In this document: piece by piece, positions 1-6,659 of the stretch
How the letters are laid out: every line of letters begins with the position of its first letter
How positions within the stretch are numbered: position 1 is the first letter of the stretch
Assembly: GCA_937873345.1 (NCBI GenBank)
Contig: CALMRL010000067.1
Span: 1-10,498 of the forward strand
Reading direction: 5' to 3'
Length of the DNA: 10,498 bases
Source: an uncultured Beijerinckiaceae bacterium
GTDB taxonomy: Bacteria; Pseudomonadota; Alphaproteobacteria; Rhizobiales; Beijerinckiaceae
Translations under genes and position numbers: made by a program
The notes under the pieces: generated by a model
Seen by the model: only the letters and a program-made list of their open reading frames with translations
What the model was told of the DNA's origin: nothing
Databases searched by the model: none

Positions 1-1508
1 GCCCTGGCCGGCGCGCCGGCCGCCGCCGGCCCGGCCTTGTCGAGGTCGTCGAGGTTGACGCCGGTGGTCTCGATGCGGGTCAGCCAGGTGACGATCGCGC
101 CGAGGATCGAGGTGACGATCAGCCCGTAGAGCAGCGCCGTGGTGCCGATCGTGGTGAGCAGGATCGGGAACAGGAAGGCGGTGAGCACCGCGCCCACTTT
201 CGCGAAGGCGGCGGCGAAGCCCGCGCCCTTGCCGCGGATGCGCGTCGGGAACACCTCGCCGGCGAGCAGGTAGGTTTGCGCGTTCGGCCCGAGGTTGGTC
301 ATGAAGTTGAACAGCATGAAGCCGGCGAAGATCAGCAGCGTCCTGGCGCCGCCCTCGACCGCCGCCGACAGCGAGGCGAGGAACAGCCCCGCCGCGCAGC
401 CGATGAAGCCCACGACCTGCAGCCGGATGCGGCCAAGCACGTCGGCGAGCAGCACGGCGAAGGCGATGCCGATGATCAGCAGCGTGGTGATCAGCGCCGC
501 GCCCTTGGCGGCGGTGATGTCGTTAGCGATGATGTCCGACACCGAACGGGCGTGGTCGGCGCTGGCCCCCACCGCCGCGGCGAGGATGGTCGGCGTGAAG
601 ATGCCGATGCCGTAGGTGCCGAGGTCCTGCAGGAACCACGGCACCGAGGCGAGGATGGTGGCGCGCAGGTTGCGCTTCTCGAACAGCGCGGCGTAGGAGG
701 TGCCGCCGCCGTGCCCGTCCACCGCGACGCCGTCGCGGGCGGCGAGCTCGATGTTGGTGGGATACTGCGGCTTGCGCTCCAGCAGGCGCTTCACTGCCGT
801 CTCGGCGCGGGCCTTGTCGCCCTTGGCGACCAACCAGTTCGCGCTTTCCACGATGAAGAAGCGGCCGAGCAGCACCAGCACCGCGGGGATGAGGGCGGAA
901 GCGTACATCCAGCGCCAGGCGGACAGCTCCGGCAGGGTGGCGAGCACGCCATAGCCGACCGCCGTGCCGGCCAGCGCGCCGATCGCCTGGAAGGCGAAGG
1001 CGCCGAGCACCAGCTTGCCGCGGGCGAGGCTCGGGATGCTTTCCGAGATGATCATGTGCGCGGTCGGGTAGTCGCAGCCGAGCGCCAGCCCGAGGCAGAA
1101 CAGGAAGATCGCGAGCAGGGTGAAGTTCGGCGCGACGCAGAGCAGCGCCAGGAACACGCAGAAGATCACCATCTCGACGATGAACATCGGCTTGCGGCCG
1201 AAGCGGTCGGCGAGGCCGCCGAGCGCCACGGCGCCGATCAGGATGCCGAACAGGCTGGCGGCGCTGATGATGCCGTGCTCGGCCTTGCCGATGTGGAACT
1301 CGGCCGAGATCAGCGGCAGGGCGACGCCAGTCATGAACACCACGAAGCCCTCGAAGAACTTGCCGGCGGCGGCGAGCCCCCAGATCAGCCACTGCATCTT
1401 GGTCATCGGCGAGCCCGGCAGGCTGGTGCCGTCGGGCCAGATCGGCCGCTCGTCGATCCAGTCCTGGACGGACCGTCCCCTGCCCGGATTGCTCGCGGCG
1501 TCGACCAT
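1..1508 (-). CDS. MFS transporter, sugar-porter-like (3' end beyond window)
   Basis: This is a proton-coupled or facilitated inner-membrane transporter of the major facilitator superfamily. Reading minus from ATG at 1508 gives 502 codons open to the left edge. After a soluble N-terminus of about 38 residues come alternating hydrophobic segments. The loop 2-3 motif GGLADRFGRKP lies at about residues 97-107, and a GCDYPTAHMIISE motif at about 144-156 resembles sugar/phosphate/metabolite porters. A second-half GEVFPTRIRGKGAG motif is also typical of the sugar-porter group. The visible end is past the last membrane segment, so only a short tail is probably missing. A GGAGG ribosome site sits 9 bases ahead of the start. 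A later in-frame Met (residue 35) is a less likely start. It is divergent from the hydrolase gene, which suggests uptake of a related substrate, but the substrate cannot be read from the sequence. Confidence 0.9.
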   Translation of the reverse strand, partial: MVDAASNPGRGRSVQDWIDERPIWPDGTSLPGSPMTKMQWLIWGLAAAGKFFEGFVVFMTGVALPLISAEFHIGKAEHGIISAASLFGILIGAVALGGLADRFGRKPMFIVEMVIFCVFLALLCVAPNFTLLAIFLFCLGLALGCDYPTAHMIISESIPSLARGKLVLGAFAFQAIGALAGTAVGYGVLATLPELSAWRWMYASALIPAVLVLLGRFFIVESANWLVAKGDKARAETAVKRLLERKPQYPTNIELAARDGVAVDGHGGGTSYAALFEKRNLRATILASVPWFLQDLGTYGIGIFTPTILAAAVGASADHARSVSDIIANDITAAKGAALITTLLIIGIAFAVLLADVLGRIRLQVVGFIGCAAGLFLASLSAAVEGGARTLLIFAGFMLFNFMTNLGPNAQTYLLAGEVFPTRIRGKGAGFAAAFAKVGAVLTAFLFPILLTTIGTTALLYGLIVTSILGAIVTWLTRIETTGVNLDDLDKAGPAAAGAPAR

Positions 1509-1713
1509 GGCAGGCCCTCCGGGCGCCTCCCGAGGCGCCGTCGACGATGCCCTTAGGCGCGTCGCATAACGATTGTACGACAGCGCCTTCGCGCTTCGGG
1601 CTCGCGCGCGATCTTTTCGCAAGGCGGCGACCGGCGGCCGACGATCCGCCGCGCGGCGGAACATCGACGCGGCGATGCGGTTGCGTGCGGCAGCCAGCCC
1701 AGGAGACGAGCCC
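1509..1713. promoter_or_regulatory. Divergent intergenic region with imperfect dyad
   Basis: This 205-base gap separates the divergent transporter and hydrolase starts, so it must hold at least one promoter for each. At 1561-1581 there is a 21-base imperfect dyad: GTCG at its left end and CGAC at its right end, with further matches inside, so that 7 of 10 positions pair. It is AT-richer than its surroundings. Within it, the minus strand reads TACAAT (1577 to 1572), which resembles a -10 hexamer for the transporter, but I see no good -35 partner. The layout fits an operator for a TetR or GntR type repressor. No such regulator is in the window, and the assignment is inference. Confidence 0.35.
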
Positions 1714-2649
1714 GTGCCGATCGAACATCTCCGCGTCGAGGCCAACGGCGCAACCTTCCACGTCGCCCGGCAGGGCAGCGGCCCGACGCTGATGCTGCTG
1801 CACGGCTGGCCGGAGTTCTCCCTCACCTGGGCGCCGGTGATGGAGCGGCTTGCCGACCGCTACACGCTGATCGCGCCCGACCTGCGCGGCTTCGGCGACA
1901 GCGACAAGCCCGGCAGGGATGGGCAGATGGCGCCGTGGGGCAACGCCGAGCATGCCGGCGACGTGGTGGCGCTTCTCGACGCGCTCGACGCCGACAAGGC
2001 GGGGCAAAAAGTCGGGATCGTCGGCCACGACGTCGGCGGCGGCGTGATGCTCGCGCTCGCCGGCATGGCGGAGAAGGATGCGAGGCTGAAGGATCGGCTC
2101 GCCGGCCTGTTCTTCTTCGACTTCGTCTATCCCGGCATCGGCCAACGCCTCGGCCAGCCCGACCGGCTGATCGAGATCTGGTACCAGTCCTTCCACCTGC
2201 TCGACCTCGCCCCGAAGCTGGTCGGCTCGTCGCGCGAGGCGTGCCGCCTCTACATCGGGCACTTCCTGCGGCACTGGGCGTACGCCAAGCATGCCTTCGA
2301 CGACGTCGAGGAGCAGTGGATCGACAACTTCCTGAAACCCGGCAACCTCGAAGGCGGCTTCAGCTACTATCGTGGCGCGCAGGAGGGCCGCCTCGCGATG
2401 CTGCGCGGCGAGGCGCCGGGGCCGCTGCCTGTCACGGTGCCGACCTGCGTGCGCTGGGGCGCGCACGACCCGATCTTCCCCGTCAGCTGGACCGACCGGC
2501 TCGGCGAGTACTTCGCCGACCTCGACCTCGCCGTGATGGAGGGCGTCGGGCATTTCCCCCACCGCGAAGACCCCGACGCCGCGGCAGAGGCAATCGCCGG
2601 CTTCTTCGCCAGGATCGAGTGGAACGGCAAAGAGAAGAGCGCATCATGA
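1714..2649 (+). CDS. Alpha/beta hydrolase, epoxide hydrolase/haloalkane dehalogenase-like
   Basis: This is a predicted cytosolic hydrolase of 311 residues, about the usual length for the family. It has the oxyanion-side motif HGWP (residues 30-33) and the nucleophile elbow GHDVGG with Asp106. The likely acid is Asp252 in GAHDPIFP, and the base His280 in GVGHFPH. An Asp nucleophile places it with epoxide hydrolases and dehalogenases rather than serine esterases. Cap-domain tyrosines in WYQSF (Tyr157) and SYYR (Tyr218/219) favour epoxide hydrolase, while the residue after the nucleophile is Val instead of the usual Trp. I chose GTG at 1714 because AGGAGA lies 7 bases upstream and the protein then begins directly at the first beta strand. 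The frame stays open upstream, with an ATG at 1675, but that extension is Arg/Ala-rich and unlike the family. The stop overlaps the next start (ATGA), so the two are probably translationally coupled. Confidence 0.88.
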   Translation: MPIEHLRVEANGATFHVARQGSGPTLMLLHGWPEFSLTWAPVMERLADRYTLIAPDLRGFGDSDKPGRDGQMAPWGNAEHAGDVVALLDALDADKAGQKVGIVGHDVGGGVMLALAGMAEKDARLKDRLAGLFFFDFVYPGIGQRLGQPDRLIEIWYQSFHLLDLAPKLVGSSREACRLYIGHFLRHWAYAKHAFDDVEEQWIDNFLKPGNLEGGFSYYRGAQEGRLAMLRGEAPGPLPVTVPTCVRWGAHDPIFPVSWTDRLGEYFADLDLAVMEGVGHFPHREDPDAAAEAIAGFFARIEWNGKEKSAS

Positions 2650-3095
2650 GTGGCAGGCCAAAACTTGTCGGCATCAACCATGTCGCGCTGGAGGTCGGCT
2701 CGATCGACGAAGCCCTCGCCTTCTACGGCGAGTTGTTCGAATTCACTCTGCGCGGGCGGGTGCCGGGCCACGCCTTCCTCGACCTCGGCGACCAGTTCCT
2801 GGCTCTCGCCGAGACGCCCGACGCCGGCCGCGGAAGAATGACGCCGCCCGGGCGGCACTTCGGCCTGGTGGTGGACGACCGCGAAGCGGCGCGCGTTCGC
2901 GTCGAGGCGGCGGGCGTGACGATCCTGCCCGGCGCCTTCCTCGATTTCCTCGATCCCTGGAACAACCGCATCGAGATCGTCGCCTACGCCGACCTGCAGT
3001 TCACCAAGGCTGCGGCCGTGCTGGCCAAGCTCGGCGTCGACCCGACGAAAAACGCCGAGGCCGAACGGCAGCTGCGCGACAAGGGAATGGCCTGA
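2646..3095 (+). CDS. VOC family protein (glyoxalase/dioxygenase fold)
   Basis: This 149-residue protein has the vicinal-oxygen-chelate fold, a typical single-unit length with two beta-alpha-beta-beta-beta repeats. The first repeat starts at INHVALEV with His12. The second carries RHFGLVVDD with His71 and ends at NRIEIVAY with Glu110. His12, His71 and Glu110 sit at the expected metal-ligand positions. The C-terminal 35 residues after the fold are charged and probably helical. The reaction cannot be told: the family includes glyoxalases, extradiol dioxygenases, epimerases and antibiotic-binding proteins. The ATG lies within the TGA of the upstream hydrolase, a 4-base overlap, so both are likely expressed as one unit and may act on the same pathway. 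The ribosome site is a weak AAGAGAAG run. Confidence 0.87.
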   Translation: MSGRPKLVGINHVALEVGSIDEALAFYGELFEFTLRGRVPGHAFLDLGDQFLALAETPDAGRGRMTPPGRHFGLVVDDREAARVRVEAAGVTILPGAFLDFLDPWNNRIEIVAYADLQFTKAAAVLAKLGVDPTKNAEAERQLRDKGMA

Positions 3096-3104
3096 GCCGA
3101 CGCC

Positions 3105-4184
3105 TCATGCCGCCGCGGGATAGTCCGTGTAGCCCTCCACCCCCTGCGTGTACCACGTCGCCATGTCGTCATCGGCGAGCGGCAGCCCCTCCTCCAGCCT
3201 GCGCGGCAGGTCGGGGTTGCCGATGAAGGGGCGCCCGAAGGCGATGGCGTCCGCCGTGCCGCTGTCGAGCTGCGCCTGCGCGGTCGCGCCGACATAGTCG
3301 GAGTTCAGGACCAGCACGCCGTCGTAGACGGCGCGGATCGCCGGGGCGACCGGCTCCGTCGACGCCTGGCGGAAGGTGCCGGTGAAGGTCGGCTCGCGCA
3401 GCTCAAGGAAGGCGAGCCTGAACGACGACAGCGCCCGCGCCGCCGCGACGAACAGCTCCCGGGGGTGGGAGTCGTCGACGCCCTGCGTCTCGCCGTTGGG
3501 CGACAGGCGCACGGCGGTGCGGTCGGCCCCCACCGCCTCGACCACCGCGGCCGTGACCTCGCGCAGCAGGCGCAAACGGTTCGCGATCGCGCCGCCGTAG
3601 CCGTCCTCGCGCCGGTTGCTGCCGTCGCGCAGGAATTGATCGATGAGATAGCCGTTGGCGGCGTGGACCTGCACCCCGTCGAAGCCGGCATCCATCGCGT
3701 TGGCCGCCGCGCGGCGGTAGTCGTCGAGCAGGCTGGGCACCTCGTCCTCGCGCAACGCGCGCGCCGGCTCGTAGGGCTTCTTGCCCTCGTAGGTGTGGGC
3801 GTGGGCCGGCGCCGTGGTCGCCGAGGCCGAGACCGGCGCGGCGCCGCCCAGGAAGTCGGGATGGACGACGCGTCCCATGTGCCAGAGCTGCGCCACGATG
3901 CGCCCGCCCGCCTCGTGCACGGCGGCCGTCACCGGGCGCCACGCCGCGACCTGTTCGGCGGTCCACAGGCCCGGCGCGTAGGGCCAGCCCAGCCCCTGCC
4001 GGCTGATGCCGGTCGCTTCCGAGATGATCAGCCCGGCGCCGGCCCGCTGCCGGTAGTACTCCGCCATGATCGGCGTCGGCACATGCTCGCGGGTGCCGCG
4101 GGCGCGGGTGAGCGGCGCCATCAGGATGCGGTTCGGCGCCTCGATGGCGCCGAGGCGGATGGGATCGGGCAGGGTCGGAGCCAT
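3105..4184 (-). CDS. Old yellow enzyme family NADH:flavin oxidoreductase (alkene reductase)
   Basis: This predicted FMN-dependent reductase of 359 residues is the size of NemA-type alkene reductases and has their whole TIM-barrel layout. The N-terminus has ANRILMAPLTRAR (Thr26 near the flavin). PTPIMAEYYRQRAGAGLIISEAT follows in shape, then QLWHMGR with Gln99. The substrate-binding pair is His174 and Asn177 in HAANGYL, with Tyr179 as the likely proton donor. The phosphate-binding end is AFGRPFIGNPDL, and the GYTDYP C-terminus is characteristic. Known members reduce activated C=C bonds, nitroaromatics or nitrate esters with NAD(P)H. The start at 4184 has GAGG 5 bases upstream; an in-frame ATG at 4205 would add 7 residues. 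It is convergent with the VOC gene and divergent from the nei gene. The link to the hydrolase/VOC cluster is by position only. Confidence 0.92.
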   Translation of the reverse strand: MAPTLPDPIRLGAIEAPNRILMAPLTRARGTREHVPTPIMAEYYRQRAGAGLIISEATGISRQGLGWPYAPGLWTAEQVAAWRPVTAAVHEAGGRIVAQLWHMGRVVHPDFLGGAAPVSASATTAPAHAHTYEGKKPYEPARALREDEVPSLLDDYRRAAANAMDAGFDGVQVHAANGYLIDQFLRDGSNRREDGYGGAIANRLRLLREVTAAVVEAVGADRTAVRLSPNGETQGVDDSHPRELFVAAARALSSFRLAFLELREPTFTGTFRQASTEPVAPAIRAVYDGVLVLNSDYVGATAQAQLDSGTADAIAFGRPFIGNPDLPRRLEEGLPLADDDMATWYTQGVEGYTDYPAAA

Positions 4185-4388
4185 GGGGACCTCGGGGGTA
4201 GGCATCGCTTCATGCTGCAATGCAGATGGGGCGTGGCGCTCCGTGCCGCACCGGGCGAGGCCGGCGCCGGCCGCGGGGCAGCCTCTGCATCGATGGCCCC
4301 TATGCGACTGCGTCACCGCACGGGCTTGGCGCCCGGTGCGCGGGCGTGGAACAAGGCGCGGGATGCCGCCAGAGCGAGTTCTTCCTCC
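4185..4388. promoter_or_regulatory. Divergent gap between old yellow enzyme and nei genes
   Basis: This 204-base non-coding gap must carry the promoters for both neighbours. A perfect 11-base palindrome CTGCAATGCAG lies at 4215-4225, about 30 bases ahead of the reductase start, where a repressor of that gene could bind. I could not identify -35/-10 hexamers with confidence. The plus-strand frame of nei remains open through this gap, but that is common in DNA of this GC content, and the catalytic N-terminus fixes the nei start downstream. Confidence 0.25.
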
Positions 4389-5231
4389 GTGCCCGAAGGC
4401 CATTCCATCCACCGCCAGGCGCGCGACCAGACGCCGATGCTGCGACGCAAGCTCGTCGCCGTGTCCTCGCCGCAGGGCCGCTTCATCGACGGCGCGGCGC
4501 TGCTCGACGGGCGGCGCTGCATGGCCGTGGAAGCCTGCGGCAAGCACCTGTTCTACCGGTTCGCCGGCGGCGATGCCCTGCACATCCATCTCGGGCTTTA
4601 CGGCAAGTTCCTCTGCGCGCCGCGCCCCGCCGCGGAGCCGCGCGGGCTCGTCAGGGTGCGCCTGGAAAGCCCGACCCATACTGTCGACTGCAACGGCCCG
4701 AACCAGTGCGAGGTGCTGACAGGCGAGGAGGTCGACAGGCTGATCGCGCGCATCGGCCCCGACGTGCTGCGCGACGACGCCGACCCCGAGCGGGCGTGGG
4801 CACGCATCACGAAGAGCCGCGCGCCGATCGGGCAACTGGTGATGGACCAGTCGGTGATGGCCGGCATCGGCAACATCTACCGCACCGAGATCCTTTGGCG
4901 GCAGCGCATCCACCCTCTCACCCCGGGCCGAGCCCTGGAGCGAGACGCGTTCGACCGCTTCTGGGCGGACTCGGTAGCGCTGCTCAAGGTCGGCGTAAAT
5001 CTGCGCGCCATCGTCACCGTGGACGGGGCGATCGAGGGAACGGCGGGCCGCGGCCCCGGCCGCTACGGCGCTCGCACCAACATCTTCAAGAAGGCGACCT
5101 GCCCGCGCTGCGGCGGCCCGATCCTGCAGTTCCCAATCGCCGCGCGCAAGACCTTCTGCTGCGAGGCCTGTCAGCCGGCGGTGGACCCGGTGGCCTTGAA
5201 GGGAGTGGCGGCGGCAGGGGAGGACGGCTGA
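4389..5231 (+). CDS. nei: Fpg/Nei family DNA glycosylase (endonuclease VIII-like)
   Basis: This is a base-excision-repair bifunctional glycosylase/AP lyase of 280 residues. The start is set by chemistry: family members use the N-terminal Pro, exposed after Met removal, as nucleophile. Here GTG-Pro2-Glu3-Gly-His gives exactly that, despite a poor ribosome site. The conserved Lys52 (in GKHLFY) follows. The helix-two-turn-helix region is at about residues 147-176 (PIGQLVMDQSVMAGIGNIYR). A C-terminal zinc finger uses Cys238, Cys241, Cys258 and Cys261, with Arg253 in its hairpin. From memory the sequence resembles mycobacterial Nei1 (PEGHxxHR, SSPQGRF, HLGLYG) more than E. coli Fpg. It probably removes oxidised pyrimidines. 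It stands alone and reads away from the old yellow enzyme. Confidence 0.93.
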   Translation: MPEGHSIHRQARDQTPMLRRKLVAVSSPQGRFIDGAALLDGRRCMAVEACGKHLFYRFAGGDALHIHLGLYGKFLCAPRPAAEPRGLVRVRLESPTHTVDCNGPNQCEVLTGEEVDRLIARIGPDVLRDDADPERAWARITKSRAPIGQLVMDQSVMAGIGNIYRTEILWRQRIHPLTPGRALERDAFDRFWADSVALLKVGVNLRAIVTVDGAIEGTAGRGPGRYGARTNIFKKATCPRCGGPILQFPIAARKTFCCEACQPAVDPVALKGVAAAGEDG

Positions 5232-5503
5232 GCAGCGGCGCCGCGAACGCCATCACACCCTGCGCCAAGCAGATCAGCTGACGATCTTCGCGACGAGCGC
5301 CCTTGCATCGGCGCCGGCATGCGAACGGCGACTTGGTTCGAGCGCGAGATCACCGAAGATACCGTGCTGGGGGTCAAGGGATAAGGAACAATCCTGGATG
5401 CGGCCGGTGTAGTGGACAGCACACTCGTCCCAATCCATCACTTGGAAGCCCAAGATCCATCCGCTCGCACGGACGCAGCCACATCAGGAGCAACACAACG
5501 ATC
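5232..5503. other. Low-GC intergenic region upstream of the esterase
   Basis: This 272-base gap is noticeably less GC-rich (about 55-57% in the two lines I counted, 5341-5460) than the genes to its left. It must contain the esterase promoter, but I cannot assign hexamers. A 10-base palindrome GCGGCGCCGC (5235-5244) follows the nei stop directly, with no T tract. On the minus strand a short open frame (5274-5438) is listed separately. I see no full gene here. Confidence 0.5.
5274..5438 (-). other. Unrecognised 54-codon minus-strand open frame, possible gene remnant
   Basis: Reading minus from ATG at 5438 gives 54 residues, starting MDWDECAVHYTGRIQD and ending ADARALVAKIVS before TGA. The frame stays open upstream to about 5483. 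The composition is balanced rather than Arg/Pro/Ala-rich like the antisense shadows elsewhere, and the end resembles a natural C-terminal helix. Against it: no clear ribosome site, a rare TTA codon, and third-position GC of only about 69%, below the neighbouring genes. The opposite strand here is interrupted by stops in two frames. I do not recognise the family. It could be a small gene, the tail of a gene lost when the esterase segment arrived, or chance. Confidence 0.2.
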
Positions 5504-6460
5504 ATGGATGCGCGACACCTTCTGGACCCGGCGGCTCAGGACTTCGTCCAGAAATTCCCCTCGTACGATCCGGCTAGCCAGTCTCTTGCCGACTACCGGC
5601 GCATCGTGGCTGACACCTACTCTCGGCGAACACCCCCGAAACCTCTCAACTTCGAGGAGCGCCGGATCCCTGGCGCCCAGGGGGCTCCGGACGTCCGGAT
5701 CCTGATCTACCGTCCTGAAACGGTGACGCCGGCCATGCCGGCCGTCATCCATCTCCATGGCGGCGGCTTCTTTTCCGGCACGGCCGACATGGTCGGCTCG
5801 GAGAGCCGATCGATCTGCGACAAACATGGCGCCGTGGTCGTCGCGGTGGATTATCGCCTCGCGCCGGAGCACCCGTTCCCGGCACCCCTCGAAGATTGCT
5901 ACGCAGCCCTCGACTGGTTGTTCGTCCACGCCGAGGAACTGGGCGTCGATCGGACGCGCATCGCGGTCATGGGCGGCAGCGCGGGCGGCGGCCTCGCGGC
6001 AGCCCTCGCGTTGCTCGCGCGGGATCGGGGCGAGCACAAGCTCCGGGCCCAGTTGCTGATCTACCCGATGCTCGATCCCAGGACCGGAACACCCGAAGCA
6101 CCCGTCGACAACAGCTCCACGGGGCAGTTCGTCTGGACGCGCGAGACGAACCGGTTCGGTTGGGAGCAGCTGCGACCCGGCAACCCCATCCCGTCCGGCG
6201 AGATCGCCTATTATGCACCCGCTCTCGCGGAAAACCTGTCCGGCCTTCCCGACACGTTCATCGCGGTCGGCGCGCTCGATCTTCTCCTTGAGGAGAGCAC
6301 CGCCTATGTGTTGCGCCTCAGCCGTGCCGCCGTGCCGGTCGAGGCCCACATCTATCCCGGCGTTCCGCACGGCTTCAGGTCGATCAAGAGTCGTGCGGGA
6401 GAGCACCTCGCGTTGGATCTGGAGCGAGCTTTCAATCGCTTCCTGGCTGTCAAGTCTTGA
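5504..6460 (+). CDS. Alpha/beta hydrolase fold-3 esterase (bacterial HSL family)
   Basis: This 318-residue serine esterase/lipase belongs to the hormone-sensitive-lipase group (family IV) and has the usual length. An N-terminal cap region of about 75 residues precedes the oxyanion-hole motif HGGG (85-88). Next come DYRLAPEHPFPAP and the nucleophile elbow GGSAGGG with Ser159. The acid is Asp259 in VGALDLLLEES, and the base His289 in VPHGF. There is no signal peptide, so it is probably cytosolic and acts on short-chain acyl esters. The CAGGAG ribosome site ends 13 bases before the ATG, rather far, but no other start fits the family. The gene and its flanks are lower in GC than most of the window, and a transposase stub lies just downstream, both hints of later acquisition. 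Its nearest neighbours (nei and the nitrate porter) are not obviously related in function. Confidence 0.92.
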   Translation: MDARHLLDPAAQDFVQKFPSYDPASQSLADYRRIVADTYSRRTPPKPLNFEERRIPGAQGAPDVRILIYRPETVTPAMPAVIHLHGGGFFSGTADMVGSESRSICDKHGAVVVAVDYRLAPEHPFPAPLEDCYAALDWLFVHAEELGVDRTRIAVMGGSAGGGLAAALALLARDRGEHKLRAQLLIYPMLDPRTGTPEAPVDNSSTGQFVWTRETNRFGWEQLRPGNPIPSGEIAYYAPALAENLSGLPDTFIAVGALDLLLEESTAYVLRLSRAAVPVEAHIYPGVPHGFRSIKSRAGEHLALDLERAFNRFLAVKS

Positions 6461-6491
6461 AGGATGTCCGAGCAGCAACCAAGGCAAACGG

Positions 6492-6602
6492 TTATCGATT
6501 CCGGACGATCGCATGAGCGAACACCAGCAGCTTGCGAGCAATCGCGAGCGGGGTGACCTTCGGCGGCTTGCGAGCCGCCCAGGATGGATTGACGATGCTA
6601 AA
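6492..6602 (-). pseudogene. IS110-family transposase C-terminal remnant
   Basis: On the minus strand a frame ending at TAA (6494-6492) reads ARKPPKVTPLAIARKLLVFA and then HAIVRNR. The pattern Lys-Pro-x-Lys-Val, Ala-x-x-Arg-Lys-Leu-Leu-Val and a final x-x-Arg matches the extreme C-terminus of IS110/IS1111-type DEDD transposases. Only about 35 residues remain. Upstream (6603-6659) the frame passes into extremely GC-rich sequence unlike a transposase, and then into the nitrate porter gene. The catalytic domains are therefore missing, and this is a non-functional scar. This call rests on my memory of the family's C-terminal pattern; a protein search would settle it. IS110 elements have no long terminal inverted repeats, so no element ends can be drawn. 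Confidence 0.6.
6562..6579. terminator. Perfect 7-bp hairpin between convergent genes
   Basis: GGCGGCT and AGCCGCC flank a 4-base TGCG loop, a strong stem in the gap where the esterase and nitrate porter transcripts converge. There is no T tract on either side, so it is at best an imperfect intrinsic terminator working in both directions. It lies inside the transposase remnant and may simply be its coding sequence. Confidence 0.3.
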
Positions 6603-6659
6603 TCGGTCGGCGAGCCCGCCCGCCGCGCCGGCGAGGCGCGTCGGAGCGGACCGGCCTCC

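Noticed and set aside
276..1556. Long plus-strand open frame across the transporter gene
   Set aside because: It is antisense to a clear MFS transporter with a good ribosome site, and its product is Arg/Glu/Asp/Gly-rich without family motifs, as expected for a shadow frame in high-GC DNA.
523..2562. 679-codon minus-strand open frame spanning two divergent genes
   Set aside because: It is out of frame with the transporter, antisense to the hydrolase, crosses their promoter gap, and has Arg/Pro/Ala-rich composition.
5235..5244. GCGGCGCCGC palindrome after nei as terminator
   Set aside because: It has no loop and no following T tract; GC palindromes of this length are common in this DNA.
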